Source: Nosocomiicoccus massiliensis (GTDB lineage Bacteria; Bacillota; Bacilli; Staphylococcales; Salinicoccaceae). Taken from it: a DNA stretch of 64,000 nucleotides. A program made the translations under genes and the position numbers. The stretch spans positions 1,488,001-1,552,000 of the forward strand of contig NZ_CP136964.1 in NCBI RefSeq assembly GCF_002871345.2, in the 5' to 3' direction. The notes beneath the pieces were generated by a model, which was not told the DNA's origin, did not search any database, and saw only the letters and a list, made by a program, of their open reading frames with translations. This document shows, piece after piece, positions 11,532 through 21,302 of this stretch; the first letter of the stretch is position 1, and the number at the start of each line of letters is the position of its first letter.

Positions 11532-11593
11532 GATTTACGTTATCTTTACCTTTGATTGCTAGAATTAGGGGATAACAGCTAGAGGTGATTTTT

Positions 11594-12751
11594 TTGTATT
11601 TAATTATTGGGTTAACTATTATTTTTTTAGTACTCGGTATGTTAGATAAATATATACATAATAGACGTTTAAAAAAAGTACCTCTTAGAATTAATATTAA
11701 CGGTGTGAGAGGGAAGTCTACGATAACGCGTTTGACATATAGTATTTTAAGAGAAGCAGGATATAAGGTCGTTGGTAAAACGACAGGTACAGATGCACGG
11801 TTATTATATTGGTATCAAAATGAGGAGGTTCCGATTATACGTAAACCTCAAGGTGCGAATATTGGTGAACAAAGAGAGATTATTAGTAAAACCGTGAAAT
11901 CTGGTGCAAAAGCGATTGTGAATGAGTGTATGGCAGTGAATCCGGATTATCAGAAAGTATTTCAGCAAGACTTGTTAAAAGCCAATGTCGGTGCGATTGT
12001 GAACGTTATGGAGGACCATATGGATGTATTAGGACCGACGTTAGATGAGGTCGCAGAGTCATTTGTTGCAACGATTCCAAACAACGGTCATTTAGTCGTG
12101 CTGAAGGGTCATTATGAGGAATTGTTTACAAAAGAAGCAGAAAAAAGAAATACTGAAATCATTATTGCTGATCCGTCAGAAGTTTCTGAGGATTATTTAA
12201 AGGAGTTTCCGTATTTAATATTCGCTGAGAACGTAGCGATTGCACTCGGTATTTCTAGAGTAATCGGAATTGATGACGATATTGCTTTTAGAGGAATGTT
12301 AAAGGCACCACCAGACTCTGGAGCAGTTGATATTGTGTCATATGTGTCAAATGGTACGAATAATATATTTGTAAATGCATTTGCAGCGAATGAGCCGACA
12401 TCTTCTAAAGCAATATTAAAGAAAATTGAAGCATCCGGATATGAGTATGAGTCGAAAGTGTTATTACTGAATTGCAGATCGGACAGAGTGGACCGGACGA
12501 GACAATTCGTTGAAGACTTTTTACCGAATGTACAGTTTGATGCACTCATTTGTACAGGGAAATCCACACAGATGGTGACCGATTTTATGAAACATAGAAA
12601 TGAGACATATATTAATTTAGAAGGTAAAAACAATGAAGACGTATTAAACGAGATATTAAACATATCAAAAAACGTCCTACTATTTTGTGTCGGTAATATT
12701 CACGGACCAGGTAAAACAATTATTCAGTATATGGAGGATTTAAAAGAATGA
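11594..12751 (+). CDS. pgsB: Poly-gamma-glutamate synthase PgsB/CapB
   Basis: Amide ligase of the poly-gamma-glutamate synthase complex, related to Mur ligases. 385 residues. An N-terminal membrane segment is followed by P-loop GVRGKST, then TGTDAR; later come the NECMAVNPDYQ and VNVMEDHMDVLGPT motifs typical of CapB. Start assigned to TTG 11594, with GAGGTG about 7 nt upstream; an in-frame GTG at 11585 lies inside that binding site. Overlaps pgsC by 4 nt. Confidence 0.95.
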   Translation: MYLIIGLTIIFLVLGMLDKYIHNRRLKKVPLRININGVRGKSTITRLTYSILREAGYKVVGKTTGTDARLLYWYQNEEVPIIRKPQGANIGEQREIISKTVKSGAKAIVNECMAVNPDYQKVFQQDLLKANVGAIVNVMEDHMDVLGPTLDEVAESFVATIPNNGHLVVLKGHYEELFTKEAEKRNTEIIIADPSEVSEDYLKEFPYLIFAENVAIALGISRVIGIDDDIAFRGMLKAPPDSGAVDIVSYVSNGTNNIFVNAFAANEPTSSKAILKKIEASGYEYESKVLLLNCRSDRVDRTRQFVEDFLPNVQFDALICTGKSTQMVTDFMKHRNETYINLEGKNNEDVLNEILNISKNVLLFCVGNIHGPGKTIIQYMEDLKE

Positions 12752-13212
12752 TTGGTACAGAACTCTATTTTTCACTGTTTACAGGGGTACTATTAAGTTT
12801 ACTGTTTGCTGAAAGGTTTGGTATAAGCCCGGCAGGGCTAGTCGTTCCAGGATACCTCGCACTAATATTTGACCAACCAGTCATGTTATTTTCGATTCTA
12901 ATTATTAGTTGTTTGACATATATCATTGTCGACAAAGTACTCAGTAAGATCATTATTTTGTATGGTAGAAGAAAATTCTCAGCGATGATTTTAACAGCAA
13001 TGGTCTTAAAATTTATATTTGATGCGTCGTTTCCATATGCGCCGATACCCTATGACATGATTGAAATTACAGGGATAGGTATGGTCATCCCTGGTATTAT
13101 CGCAAATACAATCCAAAGACAAGGTGTAGTCATTACGTTATCATCATCGCTATTCGTTACATTTTTAACGTATGCTCTATTAAATATGTATAACTACGTT
13201 GTATTACTATAG
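12748..13212 (+). CDS. pgsC: Poly-gamma-glutamate synthesis membrane protein PgsC/CapC
   Basis: 154 residues with four to five hydrophobic helices. Contains FGISPAGLVVPGYLAL, characteristic of CapC, and ends in a hydrophobic stretch. Partner of PgsB in the membrane synthase. ATGA overlap with pgsB indicates translational coupling. Confidence 0.94.
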   Translation: MIGTELYFSLFTGVLLSLLFAERFGISPAGLVVPGYLALIFDQPVMLFSILIISCLTYIIVDKVLSKIIILYGRRKFSAMILTAMVLKFIFDASFPYAPIPYDMIEITGIGMVIPGIIANTIQRQGVVITLSSSLFVTFLTYALLNMYNYVVLL

Positions 13213-13227
13213 TTAGGTGATTTTATA

Positions 13228-14223
13228 ATGAAAAAACTAACACTTCAAGAAAAAATATTAAAATATATCAAACATAATAAACGTTCTAATTTAATGATTG
13301 TACTAGTAATGCTAGTCATTAGCGTTATAAGTATATATATTGTGAATAGAACATATACACCGATCGAAGTAGAGAGTTTTGAAACAGAGAACAGTCCGAC
13401 TATTTTCTACACGGGTAATTTAAATTTACAAGAATATAACGACATATTTGAGTCTGAGCACTTTTTAACAAGTTTACAGGGTCCCTTATTAGAAAATGAA
13501 TTATCATTTACAAATGTCGTGTTAGACAAACGAGTAAAGAATAAGAATGAACAAATTAACGAGATACAAGACAACTACTTTACAGATTTAACATTTTTTA
13601 ATAAAAATGTGCCGTACGTTGACCTCGTCGATGTCGAAAGAAATATAGGACTATCATTAGAAAATCCGAGTCTTGAAGACGTCGTTGAACATAATTTGGG
13701 AGAAAAGAAAATATCATTTTTATCGTTTGTAGATAAAAACTCAAAATTCATATCGAGTGAAATACCACAAATTAACCATGAATTAGAACCGAGTTTCTTT
13801 TTACCGAAAATTCAGCAGCTAGATAATGATAGTGATTTAATTATAGTGAGTGTTACTTGGGGGATACCGAACGAACGTGAAGTGACTACAAGACAAAGAG
13901 AACTCGCACACGCGTTATCTGACGCAGGCGTCGATATTATTATCGGTAATAATAGCGTCGTTCAAGAAATTGAGAAATATAACGATACAGTTATCTTTTA
14001 TAGTTTAGGAAACTTAGTGTCAAACGATTATATTTCAAACTATAAAAAGAGTATCGTCGTTCAGCACGATATAGAAAGCAATCAATTTAAAATCACACCT
14101 GTACAATATAAACACGGCACATTAACTAAAAACAATTTAAATTTCTTTGAGCAAAAAACGTTGTTCCAACAAATGCCGACACACACTTCATATAAGGATG
14201 GGGAGTTTTATTTTGAACAGTAA
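13228..14223 (+). CDS. pgsA: Poly-gamma-glutamate export/synthesis protein PgsA/CapA, divergent
   Basis: 331 residues: basic N-terminus, one membrane anchor (about residues 20-36), then an extracellular CapA-type metallophosphoesterase-fold domain. Position between pgsC and pgsE identifies it. It is shorter than B. subtilis PgsA (about 380), and several motifs normal for the fold look degraded: TGNLNL where the family usually has a GD motif, TWG instead of HWG, and GNNSVV where GxHPHV is usual. The C-terminal YSLGNLV is retained. It may be a structural rather than catalytic subunit. Confidence 0.85.
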   Translation: MKKLTLQEKILKYIKHNKRSNLMIVLVMLVISVISIYIVNRTYTPIEVESFETENSPTIFYTGNLNLQEYNDIFESEHFLTSLQGPLLENELSFTNVVLDKRVKNKNEQINEIQDNYFTDLTFFNKNVPYVDLVDVERNIGLSLENPSLEDVVEHNLGEKKISFLSFVDKNSKFISSEIPQINHELEPSFFLPKIQQLDNDSDLIIVSVTWGIPNEREVTTRQRELAHALSDAGVDIIIGNNSVVQEIEKYNDTVIFYSLGNLVSNDYISNYKKSIVVQHDIESNQFKITPVQYKHGTLTKNNLNFFEQKTLFQQMPTHTSYKDGEFYFEQ

Positions 14224-14350
14224 AAAGGTACTCATTTGGATTTTACTTATCGTCGCTGTCTGTTCAATGTATATTGCGATGTTTGTTAAGCAAAATGATG
14301 AACAGATAAGTGAATCTGAACGAAAAATTATCGAATACTATACTAAATAA
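14213..14350 (+). CDS. pgsE: PgsE/CapE small membrane peptide
   Basis: 45 residues with one hydrophobic helix (VLIWILLIVAVCSMYIAMF) and a charged tail ending EYYTK. Starts at TTG 14213 after GGGGAG, overlapping the end of pgsA by 11 nt. Size, topology and position match CapE/PgsE, the small fourth subunit required for efficient polymer production in B. anthracis and S. epidermidis. Confidence 0.85.
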   Translation: MNSKKVLIWILLIVAVCSMYIAMFVKQNDEQISESERKIIEYYTK

Positions 14351-14365
14351 GTGGCGGTTATTATA

Positions 14366-15919
14366 ATGAAAAAATATTTCCCTTTAATTGCATTAATATT
14401 ATTGTTACTGACATCAGTCGCAATATATATGGTGAAAAATAATCGAGATATGATTTCTTTAGAAAAAGACAGTTTTAAAAATGAAAAGAATGAATCGTAC
14501 TCCGTAACGTCAAGTGACTACCGAGCAAGCGAAGTCGGGCAAAAGATTATCGCAGACGGTGGGAACGCTGCAGATGCTGCGATAGGTGTTGCGTTTGCCT
14601 TAGCTATCGTCGAGCCGTATGCTTCAGGACTTGGCGGTGGTGGAGCGTTATTATATTACGATGGTCAAATGGAAGCACCCGATGAAATCAAATATCAGAG
14701 TATATCATCGAGCGTATATGAACAGGGTGATTTAATCGGGGTTCCTGGACTCGTTAGAGGAATGGATTACTTACAAAAAGAGTATGGCAGTATGAAAATG
14801 GAAGAAATTTTAGATTATGTCATACCTTTAGCAGAAGACGGGATTACAGTCGATGCAAGATTTGCACAAAACCTCGCGCTATACAAAGAATATAATGACT
14901 TAGACAGTCCATTTTATAAAAACGGTGAACCAGTAGCTAGTGGTGAAAAAATCACTCAACCGGAACTTGCAGACACTTTACAATACATTCAAGCATATGG
15001 CGCTGATGCATTTTACGAAATGCTTGGTGAGAGTATGACTGAAGAGTTTGAGCGTTTTAATGTCGAAGATTTTACGAATTATACTGCGACTAAAGGTGAC
15101 GTATTAAGTATGGACTACCAAGGATCTACAGTATACACGCCGAGTAGCCCGCTCGGTGGTGTGTTTACATTACAAGCATTAGCGATTGACGAAATACTAC
15201 GTGAGAAAGACGGTGCGTCTTATAACTTTATACAATCCGTAAGTGATGCGAGAGATATTATGATGATTAACCGAGATATCGTGAGCGATATGGACGGTGA
15301 TAGAATGCAGTATTTAGACAGATACTATATTGAGAATGAACTGTATCAATTAAATGATGTCGAGAGCGTCGAATATGAAGAAAATATTAATAACAACACC
15401 ACACACTTTGTCGTCGTCGACAAAGAAGGACGTATGATTAGTGCAACGAATACGTTAAATAGATATTTTGGATCAGGTAAATATAGTAGTTTAGGATTTT
15501 ACTTAAATAACTCTTTAGACAATTTTTCAAAAGATCCGATGAGTCCAAACTTCGGTGAACCAAACAAAACACCAAGATCATATACGAGTCCAACAATTAT
15601 TGTGAATGACGATGGCTATATCGGTATCGGTACACCAGGTGGAAATATGATACCGACGGTCATATCACAAATTATCATTCAGTACTTTAATAACGATATG
15701 ACATTAAAGTCAGCCATCAACCAAGGGAGATTATTTAAATCTAACGATCAAATTTATTACGAAGATTTTGCACAATTTGAATTGCTGGGTAATATTGATG
15801 AACTCGATTCGCCGATTAGAAAAATTAGTTCACCGAATGAATTCGGTAATATTCAGTCCGTCATTTATGACCGTGAAACTAAAGAAAGTCACAGATATTA
15901 TGACCGAAACAATCGATAA
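14366..15919 (+). CDS. capD: CapD-like gamma-glutamyltransferase of the PGA operon
   Basis: 517 residues. An uncleaved-looking N-terminal anchor (ALILLLLTSVAIYMV) is followed by a gamma-glutamyltranspeptidase domain: GGNAADAAIGVAFALAIVEP, then GLGGGGALLYY, then the autoprocessing site TTHFVVVDKEG with nucleophile Thr345. In Bacillus and Staphylococcus CapD cleaves poly-gamma-glutamate or anchors it to peptidoglycan. Start chosen at ATG 14366 rather than GTG 14351, which lies within the likely ribosome binding region. Last gene before a strong terminator. Confidence 0.9.
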   Translation: MKKYFPLIALILLLLTSVAIYMVKNNRDMISLEKDSFKNEKNESYSVTSSDYRASEVGQKIIADGGNAADAAIGVAFALAIVEPYASGLGGGGALLYYDGQMEAPDEIKYQSISSSVYEQGDLIGVPGLVRGMDYLQKEYGSMKMEEILDYVIPLAEDGITVDARFAQNLALYKEYNDLDSPFYKNGEPVASGEKITQPELADTLQYIQAYGADAFYEMLGESMTEEFERFNVEDFTNYTATKGDVLSMDYQGSTVYTPSSPLGGVFTLQALAIDEILREKDGASYNFIQSVSDARDIMMINRDIVSDMDGDRMQYLDRYYIENELYQLNDVESVEYEENINNNTTHFVVVDKEGRMISATNTLNRYFGSGKYSSLGFYLNNSLDNFSKDPMSPNFGEPNKTPRSYTSPTIIVNDDGYIGIGTPGGNMIPTVISQIIIQYFNNDMTLKSAINQGRLFKSNDQIYYEDFAQFELLGNIDELDSPIRKISSPNEFGNIQSVIYDRETKESHRYYDRNNR

Positions 15920-15920
15920 A

Positions 15921-15943
15921 GAAGGCGAAACGCCTTCTTTTTT
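15921..15943 (+). terminator. Terminator of the pgs operon
   Basis: GAAGGCG, loop AAA, CGCCTTC, then six T. Confidence 0.92.
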
Positions 15944-16017
15944 GTGTATATTAGTTTTGTTACAATTATAAGTAAGACAAAAGAAATAAATAATAATTTT
16001 TTAGAAAGAGGAATGTG

Positions 16018-17796
16018 ATGAAGAAGTATATCGTATTTTTATTAAGTGTTTTACTTAGTTTAACTATAAGTTTTAAAGCATATGCAAATGAAATTGATAA
16101 TATCAACATTCATATTGATATTAAAAAAGACGGTTCAGTAGAAGTGACTGAAGAACGAAAACAAAATATGGATGATGGTACAGAAAATTATATAGTGTTT
16201 AATGAAGAAGATATGCAAGGTGCTAAATTAACACACTTTTCTGTAGACGGATTTAAAGAAGTAAAAGAATGGGATTCTGACTGGAAGCGTGATGAAAAAG
16301 CGGGTAAATATAGTGTTTTAAATACTGATGATGGTTTTGATTTAGTATGGGGAATTGGAGAGTATGGAGATAAGAATTATACCGTTCACTATACATTAAC
16401 TAACATGGTAAAAAATTTAAAAGATGGACAGTCTATTTACTGGGATTTTAATACATTTACAGAACTACCGACTGATGAAATGACGATGACTATTTCATCA
16501 TACGAACCATTCACTAAAGATAACGTTCGATTTTACGGATTTGGTATTGTTGGAAATATGCATTTAAAAGATGGAAACATCGTTTGGAAATCTAGTGAAG
16601 CTATGGATGGTAGTAACTATGCAACGGTACTTTTACAATTTGATTCGAAATTATTTAATACAAATGCTAATAAAGATAAAACGTTAGAAGAAGAAAGAAG
16701 TATGGCATTACATAATTCAAACTATAATGAGGATTATTTAGATAGTAATGAAACACTTGGGCCGAAGATGAGTCTTACAGGTAAAATTTTCTCAGGGTTA
16801 GGGATTCTATTTGGAAGTATTGTTGCGCTATGGACGATTGCTGGATTATGGATTGCAAATCGTAAGAAAAAATCACGTGGTCATATTAAATCAGGGTATA
16901 CAATTAAAAAGGACTTAAAAAATTCATCAACAAAAATACCACCGTCAAAAATGAACGATTATGCAGGGTACGCATACTTACTTAATCATTTAGACTATGC
17001 GTATTTTGAGCAGTTTATATCTGCATATATAATAAAATGGCATCGAGATAATCGTATTGAAATTGAGTTTGAAGATGACTCCAAAAAATTAAATAAAAGA
17101 AATACCTCAATTATTGTAAAAGATTATGAGACAGTGAATGAGGAGTACGGTAAATATTTTGAAGAAGCATTAAAACAAATTGAAAACGAAACATATAACG
17201 GAGATTATGAGTTATTACTATGGATGATGTTTTTAAATGCGATGGATGATCATAAAGTAATCACCAAAAAGAACCTGGAAAAGTGGTTTAAAAAGAACGC
17301 AACAGATGTTTCTAAAGTTGCGGATTACCTCGAAGATTACTCAAAAGAATATTTAGAGGAAAATGGGTATATTAAAGTTGAGAAAGATTCAGCTGCGTTT
17401 GTACCTTTTGAAGTTATAATACCAACCACTAAGGGACATGACTTAATTGAACACTTCGTTAAGTATAGTAATTACTTACAAAATGAAGATGAGAATACAT
17501 GGTTAGAACGTGTTAAAAATGATGAAATTCAAACAGAAGAACTCATTTATATTTATTTACTTGGGGTAACAGATGAAATTGAATCAAGATTTAAAAAATA
17601 TCATTTAAATAAATCTGAGGAGAATTATTTTTACCCAAATTACTTCTATCTCTTTAATAATACGACAAACTCTATAAACCAAGGATTATCAAGTGGTGGA
17701 TTTAATAGTTCTCAAGCATCCAGTGGTTTGGGTGGAGCTACTGGAATGGGCGGTGGAGCTGGCGCCGGAGGCGGCGGAGGTGGTGGTGCACGTTAA
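16018..17796 (+). CDS. DUF2207 membrane protein
   Basis: 592 residues. A signal peptide (MKKYIVFLLSVLLSLTISFKAYA) precedes an extracellular beta-rich DUF2207 domain (about residues 25-210), a membrane helix near residue 260-280, a large cytoplasmic part, and a low-complexity Gly-rich C-terminus (GGGAGAGGGGGGGAR). The C-terminal part is mostly charged helix. The family is widespread and uncharacterised. Start at ATG 16018 with GAAAGAGG 6 nt upstream; GTG 16015 is less likely. Only 63 bp before the LCP gene start, so possibly a cell-envelope pair. Confidence 0.85.
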   Translation: MKKYIVFLLSVLLSLTISFKAYANEIDNINIHIDIKKDGSVEVTEERKQNMDDGTENYIVFNEEDMQGAKLTHFSVDGFKEVKEWDSDWKRDEKAGKYSVLNTDDGFDLVWGIGEYGDKNYTVHYTLTNMVKNLKDGQSIYWDFNTFTELPTDEMTMTISSYEPFTKDNVRFYGFGIVGNMHLKDGNIVWKSSEAMDGSNYATVLLQFDSKLFNTNANKDKTLEEERSMALHNSNYNEDYLDSNETLGPKMSLTGKIFSGLGILFGSIVALWTIAGLWIANRKKKSRGHIKSGYTIKKDLKNSSTKIPPSKMNDYAGYAYLLNHLDYAYFEQFISAYIIKWHRDNRIEIEFEDDSKKLNKRNTSIIVKDYETVNEEYGKYFEEALKQIENETYNGDYELLLWMMFLNAMDDHKVITKKNLEKWFKKNATDVSKVADYLEDYSKEYLEENGYIKVEKDSAAFVPFEVIIPTTKGHDLIEHFVKYSNYLQNEDENTWLERVKNDEIQTEELIYIYLLGVTDEIESRFKKYHLNKSEENYFYPNYFYLFNNTTNSINQGLSSGGFNSSQASSGLGGATGMGGGAGAGGGGGGGAR

Positions 17797-17859
17797 TGTT
17801 CGTGCATCCGGCTGCTTCGTGCTATAATATACATGATTTTAAAGAAAGAGGCGCCAAGT

Positions 17860-18861
17860 ATGTCTGAATATAGTAGGGACGACCGACTAAATAGTCAAAA
17901 TGACCAAAATGTTAAATATGAAGCACCGAAAAAGCCGAAGAAAAAGCGAAAGTTATTTAAAAAAATATTCGTTTTATTAATTATCGCTGTAATTTTATTT
18001 ATCGGATTTATGATTTTTAAATTGTTTAGCTTAAGTAACGATATTAACCAACCACTGGACCGAGAGTATTCAGAGTACCGAGATAATAAGGTGAGTTATT
18101 TAAAAGGTGAGCCATTTTCTGTAGCTATTTTTGGAGTAGACTCAGATAGTGAACGCGGATTATCTGGTGGTGAACGAAGTGATGCGATTATGTTACTGTC
18201 TATTAATCCAAAAGAGAAAAAGACAATGCTCGTAAGTATTCCACGTGATACGCGTACGGAGATTGTTGGCTACGATACGTTTGAAAAAATTAACCACGCT
18301 TATGCTTATGGTGGCCCGGAAATGGCAGTAAATACAGTTGAAAACTTTATGGGGGCACCGGTAGATCATTACGTCGCTATGAATATGGACAGTGTGAAGC
18401 ATTTAATTGATAGTGTTGGTGGCGTTAAAGTCAAAAGTAACGGCACTTTTACAGTTAAAGGCATTGATTTTGTCGAAGGTGAAACGTATAAAATGGACGG
18501 TGATACCGCACTGAAGTTTATAAGAAGTCGTTATGAAGAAGGCTCTGGTGGTGACAATGGACGACAAGAACGTCAGCAACTCGTATTAGAGTCTCTTGCA
18601 ACTAAAATGTTAAGTCCTAAAGGCTTACTTCACATCAATTCAGTGTTTGATACGTTAGGAGACAATGTGAAAACAGATTTATCTTCTAGAGAAATTAGCT
18701 TAATGGCACTTCGCTATTACGGTGCGAAGAAAAACGTCGAGCGCGTGCAATTAGAAGGTGAAGATGCTGTCTTAAATGACGGGTTATGGTACTTTATACC
18801 ATATGACGAGAGTATCAACGAAATCTCAAATGCATACAGACAAAATTTAGGTTTAGAATAA
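17860..18861 (+). CDS. LytR-CpsA-Psr (LCP) family glycopolymer transferase
   Basis: 333 residues: a charged cytoplasmic N-terminus rich in KKPKKKRK, one membrane helix, and an extracellular LCP domain with FGVDSDSERG, ERSDAIMLLSINP, SIPRDTR and the downstream RSRYEEGSGGDNGRQERQQ. LCP enzymes attach teichoic acids or capsule to peptidoglycan. Start ATG 17860 with AGAAAGAGG upstream; the ATG at 17833 would sit at the transcription start implied by TATAAT 17823-17828. Downstream of the PGA operon it may serve wall polymer attachment, but could be a housekeeping TagU-type enzyme. Confidence 0.92.
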   Translation: MSEYSRDDRLNSQNDQNVKYEAPKKPKKKRKLFKKIFVLLIIAVILFIGFMIFKLFSLSNDINQPLDREYSEYRDNKVSYLKGEPFSVAIFGVDSDSERGLSGGERSDAIMLLSINPKEKKTMLVSIPRDTRTEIVGYDTFEKINHAYAYGGPEMAVNTVENFMGAPVDHYVAMNMDSVKHLIDSVGGVKVKSNGTFTVKGIDFVEGETYKMDGDTALKFIRSRYEEGSGGDNGRQERQQLVLESLATKMLSPKGLLHINSVFDTLGDNVKTDLSSREISLMALRYYGAKKNVERVQLEGEDAVLNDGLWYFIPYDESINEISNAYRQNLGLE

Positions 18862-18867
18862 AGTCTA

Positions 18868-18895
18868 ATCCAGGTCTAATGACCTGGATATTTTT
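18868..18895. terminator. Terminator between LCP gene and LysR gene
   Basis: ATCCAGGTC, loop TAAT, GACCTGGAT, then a T-rich tail. Convergent genes, probably used in both directions. Confidence 0.85.
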
Positions 18896-19772
18896 ATGTG
18901 TTTATTGCTGCAACATATTCTTTTATTTCTGTCATGAAATCTTCAATTGCTGGTGGAAAGTTTTGCCGCTTCATATAGTTCAAATACAAGTCAGGTCCAT
19001 ATAAATCATATTTTAACTTAACGCTTTTGACTTCTGGATTTGTATAGTTCCTTGCGTAAAGTTCAGGAATTACAGAAATTCCTAGCCCTTTTTTTACAAG
19101 TCTTACTGCAGCTCCTATTGAAGATACTTGCAGTAAGTTATTATAATGAATATCATTCTTCTTAATAAATTCATTAAAATTATAATAATTTTCAACAGCT
19201 ATAAAGTTAAAATCTTTTAATGTTGAAAGGCTAGTTTTATCTTTGTATTTTTCAACATCTTCTGCTCTAACTAATAATGAATATTTATTATGGGTTAATA
19301 GATGAGATTCCATATCCTCGTCTAAATAACTTAGTGGTGTCAAACAGAAATGCACTTCATGTAACCGAAGTCTATTTATAATTTCGCCTGTTGTACCCTC
19401 AATCAACTTAATGTCATATGTCGGGTTATCATTCATAAATGTTTCAAATAATTCAGGAATTACTGCTCTGAATTCTTCTGTAATCCCTATTTTAAGTCTT
19501 CCAGAACCATTATCTCTTATAAACTGAATATCTTCTTCAAGATTTGTAAATGAAGAAAGAACGAGTTTTGCATGGCTATAAAATCTCTTACCTGATTCTG
19601 TCAGTATATATCCATCTTCTCCTCTTTGAATGATTTTAAAGCCCAATTCCTTTTCTAAATTATGAATTGAAATCGTTAGCGCTGGTTGTGATATATAGAG
19701 TGCATTTGCTGCGCGTGACATCGTTTTGTGTTCGATAATCATATCTAAATACTTGAGTTGTCTTAAGTCCAT
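18894..19772 (-). CDS. LysR-family transcriptional regulator
   Basis: 292 residues. N-terminal winged HTH (MDLRQLKYLDMIIEHKTMSRAANALYISQPALT...) and a C-terminal effector-binding domain. Divergent from the MFS/ureohydrolase pair with a 117-bp AT-rich intergenic region holding several ATAT-type dyads, the usual LysR arrangement. It therefore probably controls the two divergent genes in response to their substrate. Confidence 0.9.
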   Translation of the reverse strand: MDLRQLKYLDMIIEHKTMSRAANALYISQPALTISIHNLEKELGFKIIQRGEDGYILTESGKRFYSHAKLVLSSFTNLEEDIQFIRDNGSGRLKIGITEEFRAVIPELFETFMNDNPTYDIKLIEGTTGEIINRLRLHEVHFCLTPLSYLDEDMESHLLTHNKYSLLVRAEDVEKYKDKTSLSTLKDFNFIAVENYYNFNEFIKKNDIHYNNLLQVSSIGAAVRLVKKGLGISVIPELYARNYTNPEVKSVKLKYDLYGPDLYLNYMKRQNFPPAIEDFMTEIKEYVAAINT

Positions 19773-19889
19773 TTCGTCCTCCTATAAAAAATACTTATAT
19801 TTATATATATTATATATATTTCACAAAACTATTGCAGTATTCTAATATTAAAATTAAGAAAACGGTTTTATGAAACGGAGGATACACGT

Positions 19890-21302
19890 ATGGCATCTGA
19901 TCAGAGTAAAAACAATTTATATATTTTTGGTATTGTTCTTGCAGTATTGACGTTTTGGTTGTTTGCACAGTCGATGATTAATATTATTCCGGCTATGCAA
20001 AAAGATATGGATATAAACTTATCTATGCTTAATATCGCAACCAGTGTAACCGCTTTGTTCTCTGGATTATTTATAGTAGTAGGCGGAGGCATTGCAGACA
20101 GAAGTGGAAGAAAGAGAATGACATATTTAGGATTGGTTCTAAGTATTGTAGGAAGCTTGCTAGTTATTATTTCATTCTCAAGTGTCATCTTAATTATAGG
20201 ACGTGCAATTCAAGGGATTTCTGCAGCACTGATTATGCCTGCAACACTAAGTCTCATTAAAACGGCGTTTAACGAAACGGAAAGACAACGCGCGCTCAGC
20301 TATTGGTCATTTGGTTCTTGGGGTGGCGGTGGTATCGCAACGTTAGCCGGTGGATTTATTGCTACATACCTTGGATGGAAATGGATTTTTGTTTTTTCAA
20401 TCGCAGTTGCGCTCATCTCAATGTGGATCTTAAGAGATATCAAAGAGAGTAAAGCTAAAACTGAAAGTAATGAAGGGTTTGATTACGTCGGTTTTGGTAT
20501 TTTCGTAGTCGCACTTATCGGAGCAAATTTACTCATCACTCAAGGGGATTCTCTTGGATGGTTGAACCCAACAACACTCATCATTGGTGGCGTAACAGCA
20601 CTATTATTCATTGTGTACTATCTATATGAGAAAAATCGTAAAATACAATTTATAGATTTTAACTTATTTAAAAGTAAAGCGTACACAGGAGCTGTCGCAT
20701 CTAACTTCTTTACAAACGCGATTGCAGCAAATATCGTAGTTGCAAACATCTATGTACAAGTAGAGAGAGGTTTTTCAGCTTTTGAAACTGGGTTATTAAC
20801 AGTCGGTAACGTCGTCGCACTTCTCATCATGATTAGAGTTGGTGAACGTATGCTACAAAAACAAGGACCAAGACGTCCTATGGTTATTTCAATATTTGTA
20901 GCAGCGATTGGAATGAGTTTAGCAGCAATGACATTCTTGCCAGACCTACCTTATGTAATCGTCGCATTTATTGGATTCTTAGTAGCTGGTGTTGGAATTG
21001 GTATGTATGCAACTCCATCGATTGACACAGCTCTTGCCCATATCGATGACGACAAAGCAGGTATTGCATCTGGAGTATATAAGATGACAAGTTCACTTGG
21101 GTATTCATTTGGACTCGCTATTTCTACTGCTACTTACAGCACGATTTTAAATATTACAGGAAGTCAAAATATGGCAGCAACATATGGCATCCTAACAGTA
21201 TTAATTTTTGGTGCAATTGCTTTACTCATTGTTAATAAAACAATAGAAACAGAAAAAAAGTTTGTGAATTCAAAACATTTAGGAGGAATTAAGCATGGTT
21301 AA
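19890..21302 (+). CDS. MFS transporter, DHA2 (QacA/EmrB) type
   Basis: 470 residues with 12-14 hydrophobic helices. Loop 2-3 motif GGGIADRSGRKRM, helix-4 RAIQGISAALIMPATLSLI, and helix-5 motif C-like GGGGIATLAGGFIATYLGW indicate a proton-driven antiporter of the DHA2 group. Overlaps the downstream ureohydrolase gene by 8 nt, so the transported compound may be that enzyme's substrate or product. Ribosome binding site ACGGAGG at 19876-19882. Confidence 0.87.
   Translation: MASDQSKNNLYIFGIVLAVLTFWLFAQSMINIIPAMQKDMDINLSMLNIATSVTALFSGLFIVVGGGIADRSGRKRMTYLGLVLSIVGSLLVIISFSSVILIIGRAIQGISAALIMPATLSLIKTAFNETERQRALSYWSFGSWGGGGIATLAGGFIATYLGWKWIFVFSIAVALISMWILRDIKESKAKTESNEGFDYVGFGIFVVALIGANLLITQGDSLGWLNPTTLIIGGVTALLFIVYYLYEKNRKIQFIDFNLFKSKAYTGAVASNFFTNAIAANIVVANIYVQVERGFSAFETGLLTVGNVVALLIMIRVGERMLQKQGPRRPMVISIFVAAIGMSLAAMTFLPDLPYVIVAFIGFLVAGVGIGMYATPSIDTALAHIDDDKAGIASGVYKMTSSLGYSFGLAISTATYSTILNITGSQNMAATYGILTVLIFGAIALLIVNKTIETEKKFVNSKHLGGIKHG

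Noticed and set aside
11639..11660. Another copy of the TGTTAGATA palindrome inside pgsB
   Set aside because: Only one half-site matches and it is explained by the coding sequence (MLDKYI).
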